A DNA stretch of 64,000 nucleotides from positions 1 through 64,000 of the forward strand of contig URCP01000004.1 of assembly GCA_900546315.1 (NCBI GenBank), in the 5' to 3' direction. Under the pieces are notes generated by a model. That model saw only the letters and a list, made by a program, of their open reading frames with translations. It was not told where the DNA came from and ran no database searches. This document shows positions 25,033-32,318 of this stretch, piece by piece. The stretch comes from an uncultured Eubacteriales bacterium. Lineage in GTDB: Bacteria > Bacillota > Clostridia > Oscillospirales > CAG-272. The stretch's first letter is position 1; each line of letters starts with the position of its first letter. The translations under genes were made by a program, and so were the position numbers.

Positions 25033-25082
25033 CATAAAAATGAATCACCGTAACGGAATCGTGTGTTCCGTTACGGTGATTC
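25033..25082 (-). terminator. Terminator of the 25085-27613 gene
   Basis: A perfect 17-bp stem (25042-25058 with 25066-25082) lies directly after the stop codon and is followed on the minus strand by CATTTTTATG. Confidence 0.85.
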
Positions 25083-25084
25083 TG

Positions 25085-27613
25085 TCATCTCTGATTATTG
25101 TTGTAAGGGTTGTTGTTCTGCGGAGGATTGTTCCTCGGCGGGTATGGAGGACGGTTCGGATTTTGCGAATAGGGCGGCGGGTTCATGCGGTTGTTCTGCA
25201 TTGCCTGACGCCTGAGCTGTTCGCGTCTCTTTCTCTCCATTGCCTCGCGGCGTCTTCTGCGTATCCGCTGTGCCCTGAACCAGAGCGCCGCATATCCGCC
25301 GACCGCGAGGAGCACGAGAATGAGCAGTATTATCAGTATCACACCGATGACAGACGTCCCGCCCTTCGCGCGGATCACCACCTCGGAGAGCCACAGCCCG
25401 TACTCACCTGCGGGGGACGCGCTGTCCGGTGTCTTTATCCAGAGCTTCATGAGGTCGATGTCGTTTCCGGTGAGGGACATGAAGTCCTTTATGCGGAAGC
25501 TGACAGTTTGCCACTCGTTCGGCTTCAGCGATACCGCGCCCTCGAAGACGGTCTGCTTTTCGGTGTCGCTGCCGTTCTTCTGGAGGCGGAGCATCGTGTC
25601 GATCATCGAGACACCCTCGGGCGCCGTCACCTTGAGTCTGAGGGATATGAAATGCGCGTTCTTCAGCGCGTCCTTGTCGGTTATCAGGTTGCTGATGCCC
25701 ATATACTCGAGCGGCGTTCCGGTCACTCTCGCGTAGAGCATCGTCTTTCCGCCGTTGTCGTCCGACTGGCTGAGCTCGACGTAATCGGCGCTGTCCGACG
25801 GATAGAAGCCGTCGAGGCTGCCCTTTGTCAGGTCATAGAGCGTCTTTTCGCTGTAGCCCTTCGCGTAGTCGTTTTCCTCGGCGCGTATCGCCTCGATTAT
25901 CGTCCGTTTGCTGAACGTCGAGTATTGTATGCCGTCCGGCATGAAAAGGCTGAACGCGCCGCTTCCGACGAGATTCTTCACGAACGCGGTTGCCTCTTCG
26001 CTCTTGTCGGTGTCTATCTGTGAGAAGACATTGTAGATAGGCTTCTTCGCGGAAGCCTCGAGCGTCGAGTCCTCGCGGCTCGTCCAGAGACCGTACCACG
26101 CGTTCTCACCGGAGTGGTCAACGTGGCGATGCCAGATGAACGCGTCGATATCCTTGTCCTGAGCCGCCGTGTAGTATGCGAGAGCGTACGCCGCCGCCTG
26201 AAGCGACATGGAGTTCTGATCATTCGGATCTCCCGAGACGCCGAACTCGCTTATGATGACGCTTCTGACCTCGGAGCCGTACATCATCTCAGGCTGGTTC
26301 ATGTATCTCGTGAGCACGGCTATGTTCTTCATTGTGATGAACGGCGTTGAGAGATTGTCCTCAGCGTAGCTGTCGAGCCAGAACTCTGTCGACGTGACGT
26401 CGGACGGGTACGGGTTGACCGCGAGTCCCCATGGGATATCGCCGGAATTCTTTATCGTGGTGTTGAAGAAATCGAGGAAGTCCTTCGCGGCGTAGTCATA
26501 GAGCGGGTCAGCCGCCGCGCCGGGCTCGGACGCCATCGACGTGAAGTTGTTTCCGAGCGAGATATAAACGCGCCCGTTCGCGAAGTGCGACTTCATCGCC
26601 GTGTACGCCGCGCGGAACGCCGTGCAGTAGGAGTAGATATAATTCGACATCTCGATCGGACCGGCGCTGTTCCATGTGCGGTTCGAGTTGACCTCGAATC
26701 CGACGATGAAGTTCGGCGCGAAACCGTAGGCGTGGTCCTCGCGCGTGTATCTCGACGCGAGATAGTCCATGAACGCGACGAAATTCTTCATCGCGGTTTC
26801 GTTCTTCGTGTTGAGCGCGCAGAGGCTCGCCTCGGTCGACACGCCGTCGAAATAGAAGCTCTTCAGCGTCGCGTTCATCCCGTCGGTCGGCGGGGTGAGG
26901 ACGATGTTGAAATAGACGTTTATCCCGGCGTCGGAATAGACCTTCACGCGGTGGTCGAGCAGCGCGATCTTGTCCTTGTCGAGGTAGTATGTCTGCCCGC
27001 CGAATACGAAGGAGAGCGCGCCGGAGGAGTTCTCGCCGAGGATATACTCGTTCAGCGGGATATTGATCGTCGCGTGCTGTACGCCGAGCTGCTGCGCGTC
27101 TGAGAACATCTGGATCTGGAGACCCTTCTTGCTGCTGGTCGCCGGATAGTCGCCGGTGTTCTCGGCGAGGATTGTCAGGTTCTCGATGTATTTCGCGCTC
27201 GTGATCACCCCGTAGCTGCCGTCACCGCGGCGTTCGGCTATCAGGAACTTTGAGTAGAGCCGGTTCGTGTTGCCGTTTATGTACGGTATCTTGACCGAAG
27301 CGGTTTCAGCCGCCTTGAAGTCGGCGACCGGCTCGAGCGCGTCGAGCGCGGAGGCGGACTGGTACGGCGCGAGCTCGAAGACATAGAGTGTCGCCGACTT
27401 GTTCTCATTGAAATAATCCGTCGTGAGCGACACGTCGATCTGTATGTCCGATTTGCTCTTGTTGAGTTTTATCGACGTGATTTCGTTTTTCGCCGCGGAC
27501 TCATCCGCTGCCGAGACAGAGACAGCGAGGAGGGTCATCAGCGCGATCATCACCGCGATAAGAGGTATGAGAGGCGGCGCGAGCCGCATTCTATGATTCT
27601 TTATCTTTTTCAT
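25085..27613 (-). CDS. Large membrane-anchored DUF5722-like surface protein, putative glycosidase-type barrel
   Basis: An 842-residue exported protein with a signal peptide (about 1-36). The central region (about 165-560) resembles DUF5722: KGLQIQMFSDAQQLGVQHAT, then NEYILGENSSG, then GFEVNSNRTWN and VIISEFGVSGDPNDQ. Conserved Glu residues after strands (EVN and SEFG) look like those of TIM-barrel glycoside hydrolases, but no activity is established for the domain as far as I know. A beta-sandwich-like region (about 610-760) follows. A membrane segment (VIGVILIILLILVLLAVGGY, about 765-785) precedes an Arg-rich stop and an unusual 60-residue Asn/Pro/Gln-rich tail that should be cytoplasmic. 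ATG preceded by CCGGAGAAGC. It stands alone, with terminator. Confidence 0.7.
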   Translation of the reverse strand: MKKIKNHRMRLAPPLIPLIAVMIALMTLLAVSVSAADESAAKNEITSIKLNKSKSDIQIDVSLTTDYFNENKSATLYVFELAPYQSASALDALEPVADFKAAETASVKIPYINGNTNRLYSKFLIAERRGDGSYGVITSAKYIENLTILAENTGDYPATSSKKGLQIQMFSDAQQLGVQHATINIPLNEYILGENSSGALSFVFGGQTYYLDKDKIALLDHRVKVYSDAGINVYFNIVLTPPTDGMNATLKSFYFDGVSTEASLCALNTKNETAMKNFVAFMDYLASRYTREDHAYGFAPNFIVGFEVNSNRTWNSAGPIEMSNYIYSYCTAFRAAYTAMKSHFANGRVYISLGNNFTSMASEPGAAADPLYDYAAKDFLDFFNTTIKNSGDIPWGLAVNPYPSDVTSTEFWLDSYAEDNLSTPFITMKNIAVLTRYMNQPEMMYGSEVRSVIISEFGVSGDPNDQNSMSLQAAAYALAYYTAAQDKDIDAFIWHRHVDHSGENAWYGLWTSREDSTLEASAKKPIYNVFSQIDTDKSEEATAFVKNLVGSGAFSLFMPDGIQYSTFSKRTIIEAIRAEENDYAKGYSEKTLYDLTKGSLDGFYPSDSADYVELSQSDDNGGKTMLYARVTGTPLEYMGISNLITDKDALKNAHFISLRLKVTAPEGVSMIDTMLRLQKNGSDTEKQTVFEGAVSLKPNEWQTVSFRIKDFMSLTGNDIDLMKLWIKTPDSASPAGEYGLWLSEVVIRAKGGTSVIGVILIILLILVLLAVGGYAALWFRAQRIRRRRREAMERKRREQLRRQAMQNNRMNPPPYSQNPNRPPYPPRNNPPQNNNPYNNNQR

Positions 27614-27789
27614 ATTGCTTCTCCGGAAAAATAGATCTGATATGAAATGAATCTCATATATATAATATCATAACACATCCGGAGAAAAAAATCAATCACC
27701 TAATTGAAAATATCTGTCGAAATATATTGTTTTCCTTCGAGGACGGCTTTGCGCGTCTTACCAAAATTTTAGAAAAATTATATTTATTC

Positions 27790-27818
27790 TTGACAAAACG
27801 CTTTTCATGGTGTATAAT
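27790..27818 (+). promoter_or_regulatory. Consensus sigma-A promoter
   Basis: TTGACA, 17 bases, TATAAT, about 80 bases before the secreted protein gene at 27899. The 170 bases to the left, up to the divergent gene at 27613, are AT-rich with no other gene. Confidence 0.85.
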
Positions 27819-27898
27819 ATAATAAGCGGTTGGATGAACGGCCATATTCAGTTTGTCTGCCTGCGGAAAAAGAAATTAATTAGGAGAGAAATTAAATC

Positions 27899-28552
27899 AT
27901 GAAGAGATTTCTTGCATTCGTACTTTGCGCTGCAATGCTCGTCTGCGCAGCAGTCAGCGTAAGCGCAACTGTTTCCTTCGAGGAGAGCGAGCCGACCGAT
28001 CTCGGTACTCTCGTCGTCAAAAAGGGCGCTGCTCAGGAAGATCTTGCTGAGTTCAACGGCAGCGTCGTCAACCTCGCTCCGGGCGGCGGAAGCTTCTGCC
28101 CGAAGGCTGACTGCTGGGTTCGTTATGAGTTCAACGCTGAGAAGGCCGGCACCTATACCTTCGTTATTGAGTACGTCGCTCGTACTGGCACTGATCGTGG
28201 TGTTGACTACGCTATCGACTCCACTGACGCGGCTAACCGTGTGCTCCTTGACCTCGACCAGTCCGCTGATCACCGTTGGGCAGTCGTGACCGAAGAGCTC
28301 ACCGCTGGTACTCACAGCTTCTACCTCTTCTGCCCGACCGGTTTCGATGACAGCTCCCTCAAGAGCTGCGACGTCTATGGCTGGGCTGCATACTTCACCA
28401 AGGAAGCAGCAGCAGAGACCACCGCTGACACCGACACCAATGTTGCCGAGAACGCTCCGAGCACCGCAGATACCGCTGTGATCGCAGTTGTCGCTCTCGC
28501 AGTCAGCGCTACCGCGGCTATCGTCGTTTCGAAGAAGCGCCGCGAGTTCTGA
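27899..28552 (+). CDS. Small secreted beta-sandwich protein with C-terminal membrane/wall anchor
   Basis: A 217-residue protein with a signal peptide (1-24). Residues about 45-160 look like a carbohydrate-binding-type beta-sandwich (WVRYEFNAEKAGTYTFVIEY and TAGTHSFYLFCP). A Thr/Ala/Asp linker leads to APSTADTAVIAVVALAVSAT followed by KKRREF. This is the hydrophobic-plus-basic layout of a sortase sorting signal, with PSTAD in place of LPXTG. Either a non-standard sortase cuts it or it stays as a membrane anchor. A consensus promoter, AGGAGAG site and GCT/GCA-biased codons unlike neighbouring genes all indicate strong expression. No family name can be given with confidence; the ligand is unknown. 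Confidence 0.72.
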   Translation: MKRFLAFVLCAAMLVCAAVSVSATVSFEESEPTDLGTLVVKKGAAQEDLAEFNGSVVNLAPGGGSFCPKADCWVRYEFNAEKAGTYTFVIEYVARTGTDRGVDYAIDSTDAANRVLLDLDQSADHRWAVVTEELTAGTHSFYLFCPTGFDDSSLKSCDVYGWAAYFTKEAAAETTADTDTNVAENAPSTADTAVIAVVALAVSATAAIVVSKKRREF

Positions 28553-28600
28553 GTTTCGGAAATAACTGACCGTTAAGGTCGTTTGTTCGATACATAAATA

Positions 28601-28637
28601 ACGCGCGTCCGATATGGCGGACGCGCGTTTTCCTTTT
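28601..28637 (+). terminator. Terminator of the 27899-28552 gene
   Basis: ACGCGCGTCCG pairs with CGGACGCGCGT, followed by TTTCCTTTTT. Confidence 0.9.
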
Positions 28638-28650
28638 TATCAGGATAAAC

Positions 28651-28681
28651 GAAAAACCCCTCCGGAGAAAATCCGGAGAGG
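28651..28681 (-). terminator. Terminator of rplS
   Basis: On the minus strand CCTCTCCGGA pairs with TCCGGAGGGG, followed by TTTTTC. Confidence 0.85.
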
Positions 28682-28716
28682 AATCCGTATCGGGTTCTGA
28701 TGACGCAGTCAAAGAA

Positions 28717-29058
28717 TTAAAGCTGTTCCTTGACCTTGGAGCTCTTACCGACTCTGTCGCGCAGATAGTAGAGCTTAGCGCGTCTGACTTTACCGTTTCT
28801 GACGATCTCTACCTTCTCAACGTTCGGAGAATGTACCGGGAAGGTCTTCTCGACGCCGACGCCGTAGGAAACGCGTCTGACGGTGAAGGTCTCGGAGATG
28901 CCGCCGCCGTTCTTGGCGATGACAGTGCCCTCGAAGAGCTGAACTCTCTCGCGGGTACCCTCTTTGATCTTGTTGGAAACGCGGACGGTATCACCGACGT
29001 TGATTACCGGTACGTTTTCCTTAAGCTGCTCGTTGTTCAAAGCCTTGATTAAATCCAT
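28717..29058 (-). CDS. rplS: Ribosomal protein L19
   Basis: Large-subunit protein at the subunit interface, 113 residues, the normal length. The [20 protein letters not shown] region, [20 protein letters not shown] and the C-terminal [20 protein letters not shown] are standard L19. The GGAGGAAGCC site is strong. It usually follows rimM and trmD, but here it is a single gene with its own promoter (29185-29213), a roughly 125-base leader and a terminator. Confidence 0.97.
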   Translation of the reverse strand: MDLIKALNNEQLKENVPVINVGDTVRVSNKIKEGTRERVQLFEGTVIAKNGGGISETFTVRRVSYGVGVEKTFPVHSPNVEKVEIVRNGKVRRAKLYYLRDRVGKSSKVKEQL

Positions 29059-29213
29059 TTTGGCTTCCTCCTTGAATTATTTTATTCAATCGTGGAAAGC
29101 ATTCGTGCCGAGCCTGTGACAGAGGACTGCTTTCGTCACGCGCCTGTTCCTCCGCGTTTCGCGGCAGATACGCATAACAAGTATATTATACCACATCCCG
29201 CGCGAAATTGCAA
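29059..29213 (-). promoter_or_regulatory. rplS promoter and long leader, possible L19 leader RNA
   Basis: TTGCAA at 29208-29213 and TATAAT at 29185-29190 on the minus strand are 17 bases apart. The roughly 125-base leader is GC-rich and can form several hairpins. Firmicute rplS genes often carry an autoregulatory L19 leader; I could not confirm its consensus here. Confidence 0.5.
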
Positions 29214-29349
29214 TAGCTTTTTCAAAAAAAATCCCGCCGGTTAGAGAAAAATCCGATTTTTTCCCCGCGCGCCGGCGGAATCGAAAAAACGACGAAAAAC
29301 ATGTGTGGAAAACGCGTAAATATTATAATAAATTAATTCGCTAAAGTAC

Positions 29350-29378
29350 TTGACATTTTCCCGTGGTTGTGCTATAAT
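29350..29378 (+). promoter_or_regulatory. Promoter of the second permuted binding protein
   Basis: TTGACA, 17 bases, TATAAT. It shares TAAAGTACTTGA over the −35 and CGTGGTTGTG before the −10 with the lysine transporter promoter at 1838-1866. The leader to 29495 contains GCCCG-TCGGGC-type and CGCCGCG/CGCGGCG stems but no riboswitch that I recognise. Confidence 0.8.
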
Positions 29379-29495
29379 CATATGCGTAAACAGGATCGCC
29401 GCGGTACGGGAAGTTTTCCGGGGACAGGCGCGGCGGAATGTCATCATCAAGAGTGCCCGGTTGTCATCGGGCGGTTAATGAAAGGAATTGTCACA

Positions 29496-30338
29496 ATGAA
29501 AAGAATTCTCGCTCTCGTTCTGGCGGCTCTGACCGCCGTGGTGCTGCTCGCGTCCTGCGGCGGCTCCGCAAAGTATATTGTTCTCGAGGACAACTTCGGC
29601 GCTGAGGAGTACGCTATAGGCTTCCGCAAGGATGACTACGCGCTCGCCGCGAAGGTCCAGGAGATACTCGACGAAATGTCGTCCGACGGAACCGCCGGAA
29701 AGATCTCGGAGACATGGTTCGGAAACAAGGACGCTTTCCTCACCGGTAAGGAATTCCCCCGCGCGATGCAGACTGTCGACGGCGACAACTCTCTCCAGTA
29801 TGTCCTTGACAAGGGTACCCTTGTTCTCGGACTTGACGAGAGCTTCCCGCCGATGGGCTACCGCGATTCCAAGACCGGTGAGGTCGTCGGCTTCGATATT
29901 GACCTTGCGAAGGAAGTCGCGACCCGCCTCGGCGTCGAGCTCGTCATTCAGCCGATCAACTGGGACGCGAAGGAGCTCGAGCTGAACGGCAAGAACATCG
30001 ACCTTATCTGGAATGGCATGTCGATAACCGATGAGCGCACCGAGAATATGTTCCTCTCGAAGCCCTATATCGCGAACGCGCAGATAATCATCGTTCCGGA
30101 AGGCTCCGCCATCAAGACGAGAGCTGACCTCGCGGGCAAGAAGGTCGCGCTTCAGAGAGGTTCCTCCGCTCTCGAGGCTGTGCAGGCTGACGAGGAGACC
30201 TACAACGCAATCCTGAACGGCGGCGAGATCGTCGAGTTTGACGACAACATCACCGCGTACCTCGATCTCAAGTCCGGAAGAGTAGACGCTTTTGTTGTCG
30301 ATAAGGTCGTCGGCGAGTGGATCATCAAGAATAACTGA
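29496..30338 (+). CDS. Amino acid binding lipoprotein, circularly permuted at a second site
   Basis: Extracellular lipoprotein (lipobox LLASCGG, Cys21) of the SBP_bac_3 family, 280 residues. The last piece of the normal fold has been moved to the front. Residues 36-76 (EEYAIGFRKDDYALAAKVQE, then SSDGTAGKISETWFG) match the usual C-terminal strand and two helices. Residues 100-280 then run from the usual start (LVLGLDESFPPMGY, GFDIDLAKEVATRLGVE) through GMSITDER with Arg181. They continue to DLAGKKVALQRGSSAL and stop right after GRVDAFVVDKVVGEWI with Asp269, where the moved piece would normally follow. Ligand-contact residues are kept, so it should bind an amino acid. No permease or ATPase is adjacent; it may share the 3234-4755 transporter. 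The ATG at 29496 follows GAAAGGAATT. Confidence 0.87.
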   Translation: MKRILALVLAALTAVVLLASCGGSAKYIVLEDNFGAEEYAIGFRKDDYALAAKVQEILDEMSSDGTAGKISETWFGNKDAFLTGKEFPRAMQTVDGDNSLQYVLDKGTLVLGLDESFPPMGYRDSKTGEVVGFDIDLAKEVATRLGVELVIQPINWDAKELELNGKNIDLIWNGMSITDERTENMFLSKPYIANAQIIIVPEGSAIKTRADLAGKKVALQRGSSALEAVQADEETYNAILNGGEIVEFDDNITAYLDLKSGRVDAFVVDKVVGEWIIKNN

Positions 30339-30358
30339 TTATATCTGATTAAAAAGGA

Positions 30359-30387
30359 GCTGCCGCGCGTGAGCGCGGCAGCTTTTT
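30359..30387. terminator. Bidirectional terminator
   Basis: GCTGCCGCGC-GTGA-GCGCGGCAGC is perfect, with TTTTTG on the plus side and TCCTTTTTAA on the minus side. It serves the binding protein ending at 30338 and bcp ending at 30393. Confidence 0.93.
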
Positions 30388-30392
30388 GCATA

Positions 30393-30863
30393 TTACGGGT
30401 TCTCGCGCAGATACGCGAGGATGTCTCCGGCGTTCGTGTTGGGCTTGACCTTTTCCATGATCTTTTCGATCTTGCCGTCCGGTGAGATCACGAAGGTGGT
30501 GCGGACGACGCCCATGCTGGTCTTTCCGTACAGCTTCTTTTCCTTCCAGACTCCGTATGCCTGTATCGCGGTGAGATCCGGGTCGGAGAGAAGTATGAAC
30601 GGGAGGTTATTTTTTTCGGCGAAGCGGGCGTGTGATGTCACGGAATCCCGGCTTATACCGATGACCGGAACGCCAAGCTTTTCAAACTCGCCGTACTCCG
30701 CCGCGAACGCGCAAGCCTGTCTCGTGCAGCCCGGCGTGCCGTCCTTCGGGTAGAAATAGAGAACGACGCGTTTTCCGGAAAAAACAGACAAGCTGACGGC
30801 ATACCCGTCCTTGTCAAAGAGGGTGAAATTCGGCGCCGCCGCGCCGACCGTTAATTCTGACAT
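30393..30863 (-). CDS. bcp: Thiol peroxidase of the BCP/PrxQ type
   Basis: Cytoplasmic peroxiredoxin, 156 residues, that reduces hydrogen peroxide and organic peroxides with thioredoxin. The peroxidatic Cys46 and resolving Cys51 lie in DGTPGCTRQACAF, the five-residue spacing of atypical two-cysteine BCP enzymes. The block FYPKDGTPGC and the later RTTFVISPDGKI are typical. A promoter lies at 30899-30927. It stands alone, convergent with the binding protein gene. Confidence 0.96.
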   Translation of the reverse strand: MSELTVGAAAPNFTLFDKDGYAVSLSVFSGKRVVLYFYPKDGTPGCTRQACAFAAEYGEFEKLGVPVIGISRDSVTSHARFAEKNNLPFILLSDPDLTAIQAYGVWKEKKLYGKTSMGVVRTTFVISPDGKIEKIMEKVKPNTNAGDILAYLRENP

Positions 30864-30898
30864 AAGATTATCCCCTTTCGGTTTAATGAACCGCCGAT

Positions 30899-30927
30899 AT
30901 TATAGCACACGTCATCCGTCTTATCAA
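30899..30927 (-). promoter_or_regulatory. bcp promoter
   Basis: On the minus strand TTGATA, 17 bases, TATAAT, 36 bases before the start codon. Confidence 0.8.
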
Positions 30928-30947
30928 GCATATACTGTGTCTCCGGT

Positions 30948-30982
30948 GTAAAAAGAAAAGGTCGCCGCGAAAGGCGGCGACC
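30948..30982 (-). terminator. Terminator of the rplU-prp-rpmA operon
   Basis: A GGTCGCC/GGCGACC stem with a GC-rich extension is followed on the minus strand by TTTTCTTTTT. Confidence 0.88.
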
Positions 30983-30997
30983 CGATGAGATCAAAGG

Positions 30998-31276
30998 TCA
31001 AGCGGTATGAACGCTGACGGCCTTCTTGCCGCCCGCGATGTGCTCGAACTTAACAACACCGTCACCGAGAGCGAAGCGGGTGTCGGCGGTGCCGATACCG
31101 ACGTTCTTGCCGGGATGAACCGCGGTGCCTCTCTGTCTGATGATGATGTTGCCGGCCTTGACCGACTGACCGTCGGACTTCTTCACGCCGAGACGCTTAG
31201 CTTCGCTGTCACGTCCGTTCTTAGTGGAGCCGACGCCCTTTTTATGGGCGAAAAACTGTAAGCTCAGCTTTAACAT
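30998..31276 (-). CDS. rpmA: Ribosomal protein L27 with cleavable N-terminal extension
   Basis: Peptidyl-transferase-proximal protein of 92 residues. The N terminus [16 protein letters not shown] carries the Firmicute-specific extension, cut after Phe9 by Prp before L27 enters ribosomes. The rest ([22 protein letters not shown]) is standard. Third gene of the rplU-prp-rpmA operon; terminator at 30948-30982. Confidence 0.98.
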   Translation of the reverse strand: MLKLSLQFFAHKKGVGSTKNGRDSEAKRLGVKKSDGQSVKAGNIIIRQRGTAVHPGKNVGIGTADTRFALGDGVVKFEHIAGGKKAVSVHTA

Positions 31277-31361
31277 TTATCTTTCCTCCGTTAGTTTTTT
31301 GCTGCGAGCGGCAAAATCCGCTCTGTCAGATGTCTCCGATGAAACACCGAACACGGTGTCC

Positions 31362-31718
31362 TCAGACGAGTTCCTCGACCACTTCAACATCAAGATAGTC
31401 GTAGTAATCCTCGAGCATATCATTGAGCTGGTAATAATAAGCTTCGATAAGTCCCGAGATGGCGTAGCGCTTGCGCTCGTCTTCCTCGAAATCCTTCAGC
31501 GCGCCGTGAGCGACAAGAGATATGTCTGTCGTCGCTTCGTCTATCGTGTATTTCACGTCCGACGCGTACGATACCTCGATCGTGTTGATGATGAGCATTG
31601 TCATCGCCGAGAGCGCCGCGCAGAGCACGTCCTTTCCGGCCTCGTCCCAGCCGGTGTGGCCGGTCTCCTTGAAGCCGTAGAAGGTGTTATCCCACTTATA
31701 GAATGTGATCTTGGTCAT
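31362..31718 (-). CDS. prp: Ribosomal-processing cysteine protease Prp
   Basis: Small cytoplasmic protease of 118 residues that removes the N-terminal extension of L27. The conserved pair His21 (ETGHTGWDEAG) and Cys33 (KDVLCAALSAMT) matches the Prp catalytic dyad. It lies between rplU and rpmA, the standard place, starting five bases after rplU. The acidic C-terminal helix (DYYDYLDVEVVEEL) is somewhat longer than in Bacillus YsxB. Confidence 0.95.
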   Translation of the reverse strand: MTKITFYKWDNTFYGFKETGHTGWDEAGKDVLCAALSAMTMLIINTIEVSYASDVKYTIDEATTDISLVAHGALKDFEEDERKRYAISGLIEAYYYQLNDMLEDYYDYLDVEVVEELV

Positions 31719-31723
31719 TTTTC

Positions 31724-32035
31724 TCAGCCGACAATCTTTTCGATCTGAACCTTGGTATAGGGCTGACGATGACCGATTCTCGTCTTCTCGTTCTTCTTCG
31801 ACTTGTACTTCAGGATGTAGAGCTTCTTGCCCTTGCCGTTCTTGACGACATTGGCCTCTACCTTCGCGCCCTCGACATAGGGAGCGCCCGCGGTGAAGCC
31901 TGCGTCGTTCGAGACTGCGAGAACCTTGTCAAAGGTAACCTTCGCTCCGGCCTCGACCTCAAGCTTCTCGATAAATAAAGTATCGCCTTCGTTGACCTTG
32001 TACTGCTTTCCACCCGTTTCGATAATTGCGAACAT
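31724..32035 (-). CDS. rplU: Ribosomal protein L21
   Basis: Large-subunit protein of 103 residues. The ATG at 32035 gives [18 protein letters not shown], the family start, with GAGGTG in front; an upstream in-frame ATG would add 21 unrelated residues. The C-terminal [20 protein letters not shown] and [12 protein letters not shown] are diagnostic. First gene of the rplU-prp-rpmA operon. Confidence 0.98.
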   Translation of the reverse strand: MFAIIETGGKQYKVNEGDTLFIEKLEVEAGAKVTFDKVLAVSNDAGFTAGAPYVEGAKVEANVVKNGKGKKLYILKYKSKKNEKTRIGHRQPYTKVQIEKIVG

Positions 32036-32185
32036 GAAAAGCACCTCACTTTCCGAATAGTACTTCGCGTACCATAAACTCGCTGAACACGGCATCACAC
32101 CTTAATGGAAGACCAAAAGGGCGCAATTTACCAAGCCGTTATTCAAGCGGCTCTTTATTATACCACATTCAGAGCCGTTTGTCAA
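32036..32185 (-). promoter_or_regulatory. rplU promoter and leader, possible L21 leader RNA
   Basis: On the minus strand TTGACA (32180-32185), 17 bases, TATAAT (32157-32162). The roughly 115-base leader begins with an AGCCG/CGGCT hairpin. L21 operons of Firmicutes often have an autoregulatory leader; the match to that consensus was not verified. Confidence 0.65.
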
Positions 32186-32240
32186 GAGCTTTCATGTAAA
32201 AATCTCAGCTCTGTCCGGCATTTTTTCGCAAACAATGAAC

Positions 32241-32275
32241 AAAAAACCGTGAGCCTGAATACTTCGGCTCACGGT
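32241..32275 (-). terminator. Terminator of the SLH protein gene
   Basis: ACCGTGAGCC pairs with GGCTCACGGT, with TTTTTTG after it on the minus strand. Confidence 0.9.
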
Positions 32276-32318
32276 CAGCTGTCACATCTTTAACTGTCAG
32301 GATTTGTTGGCTGTTTTA

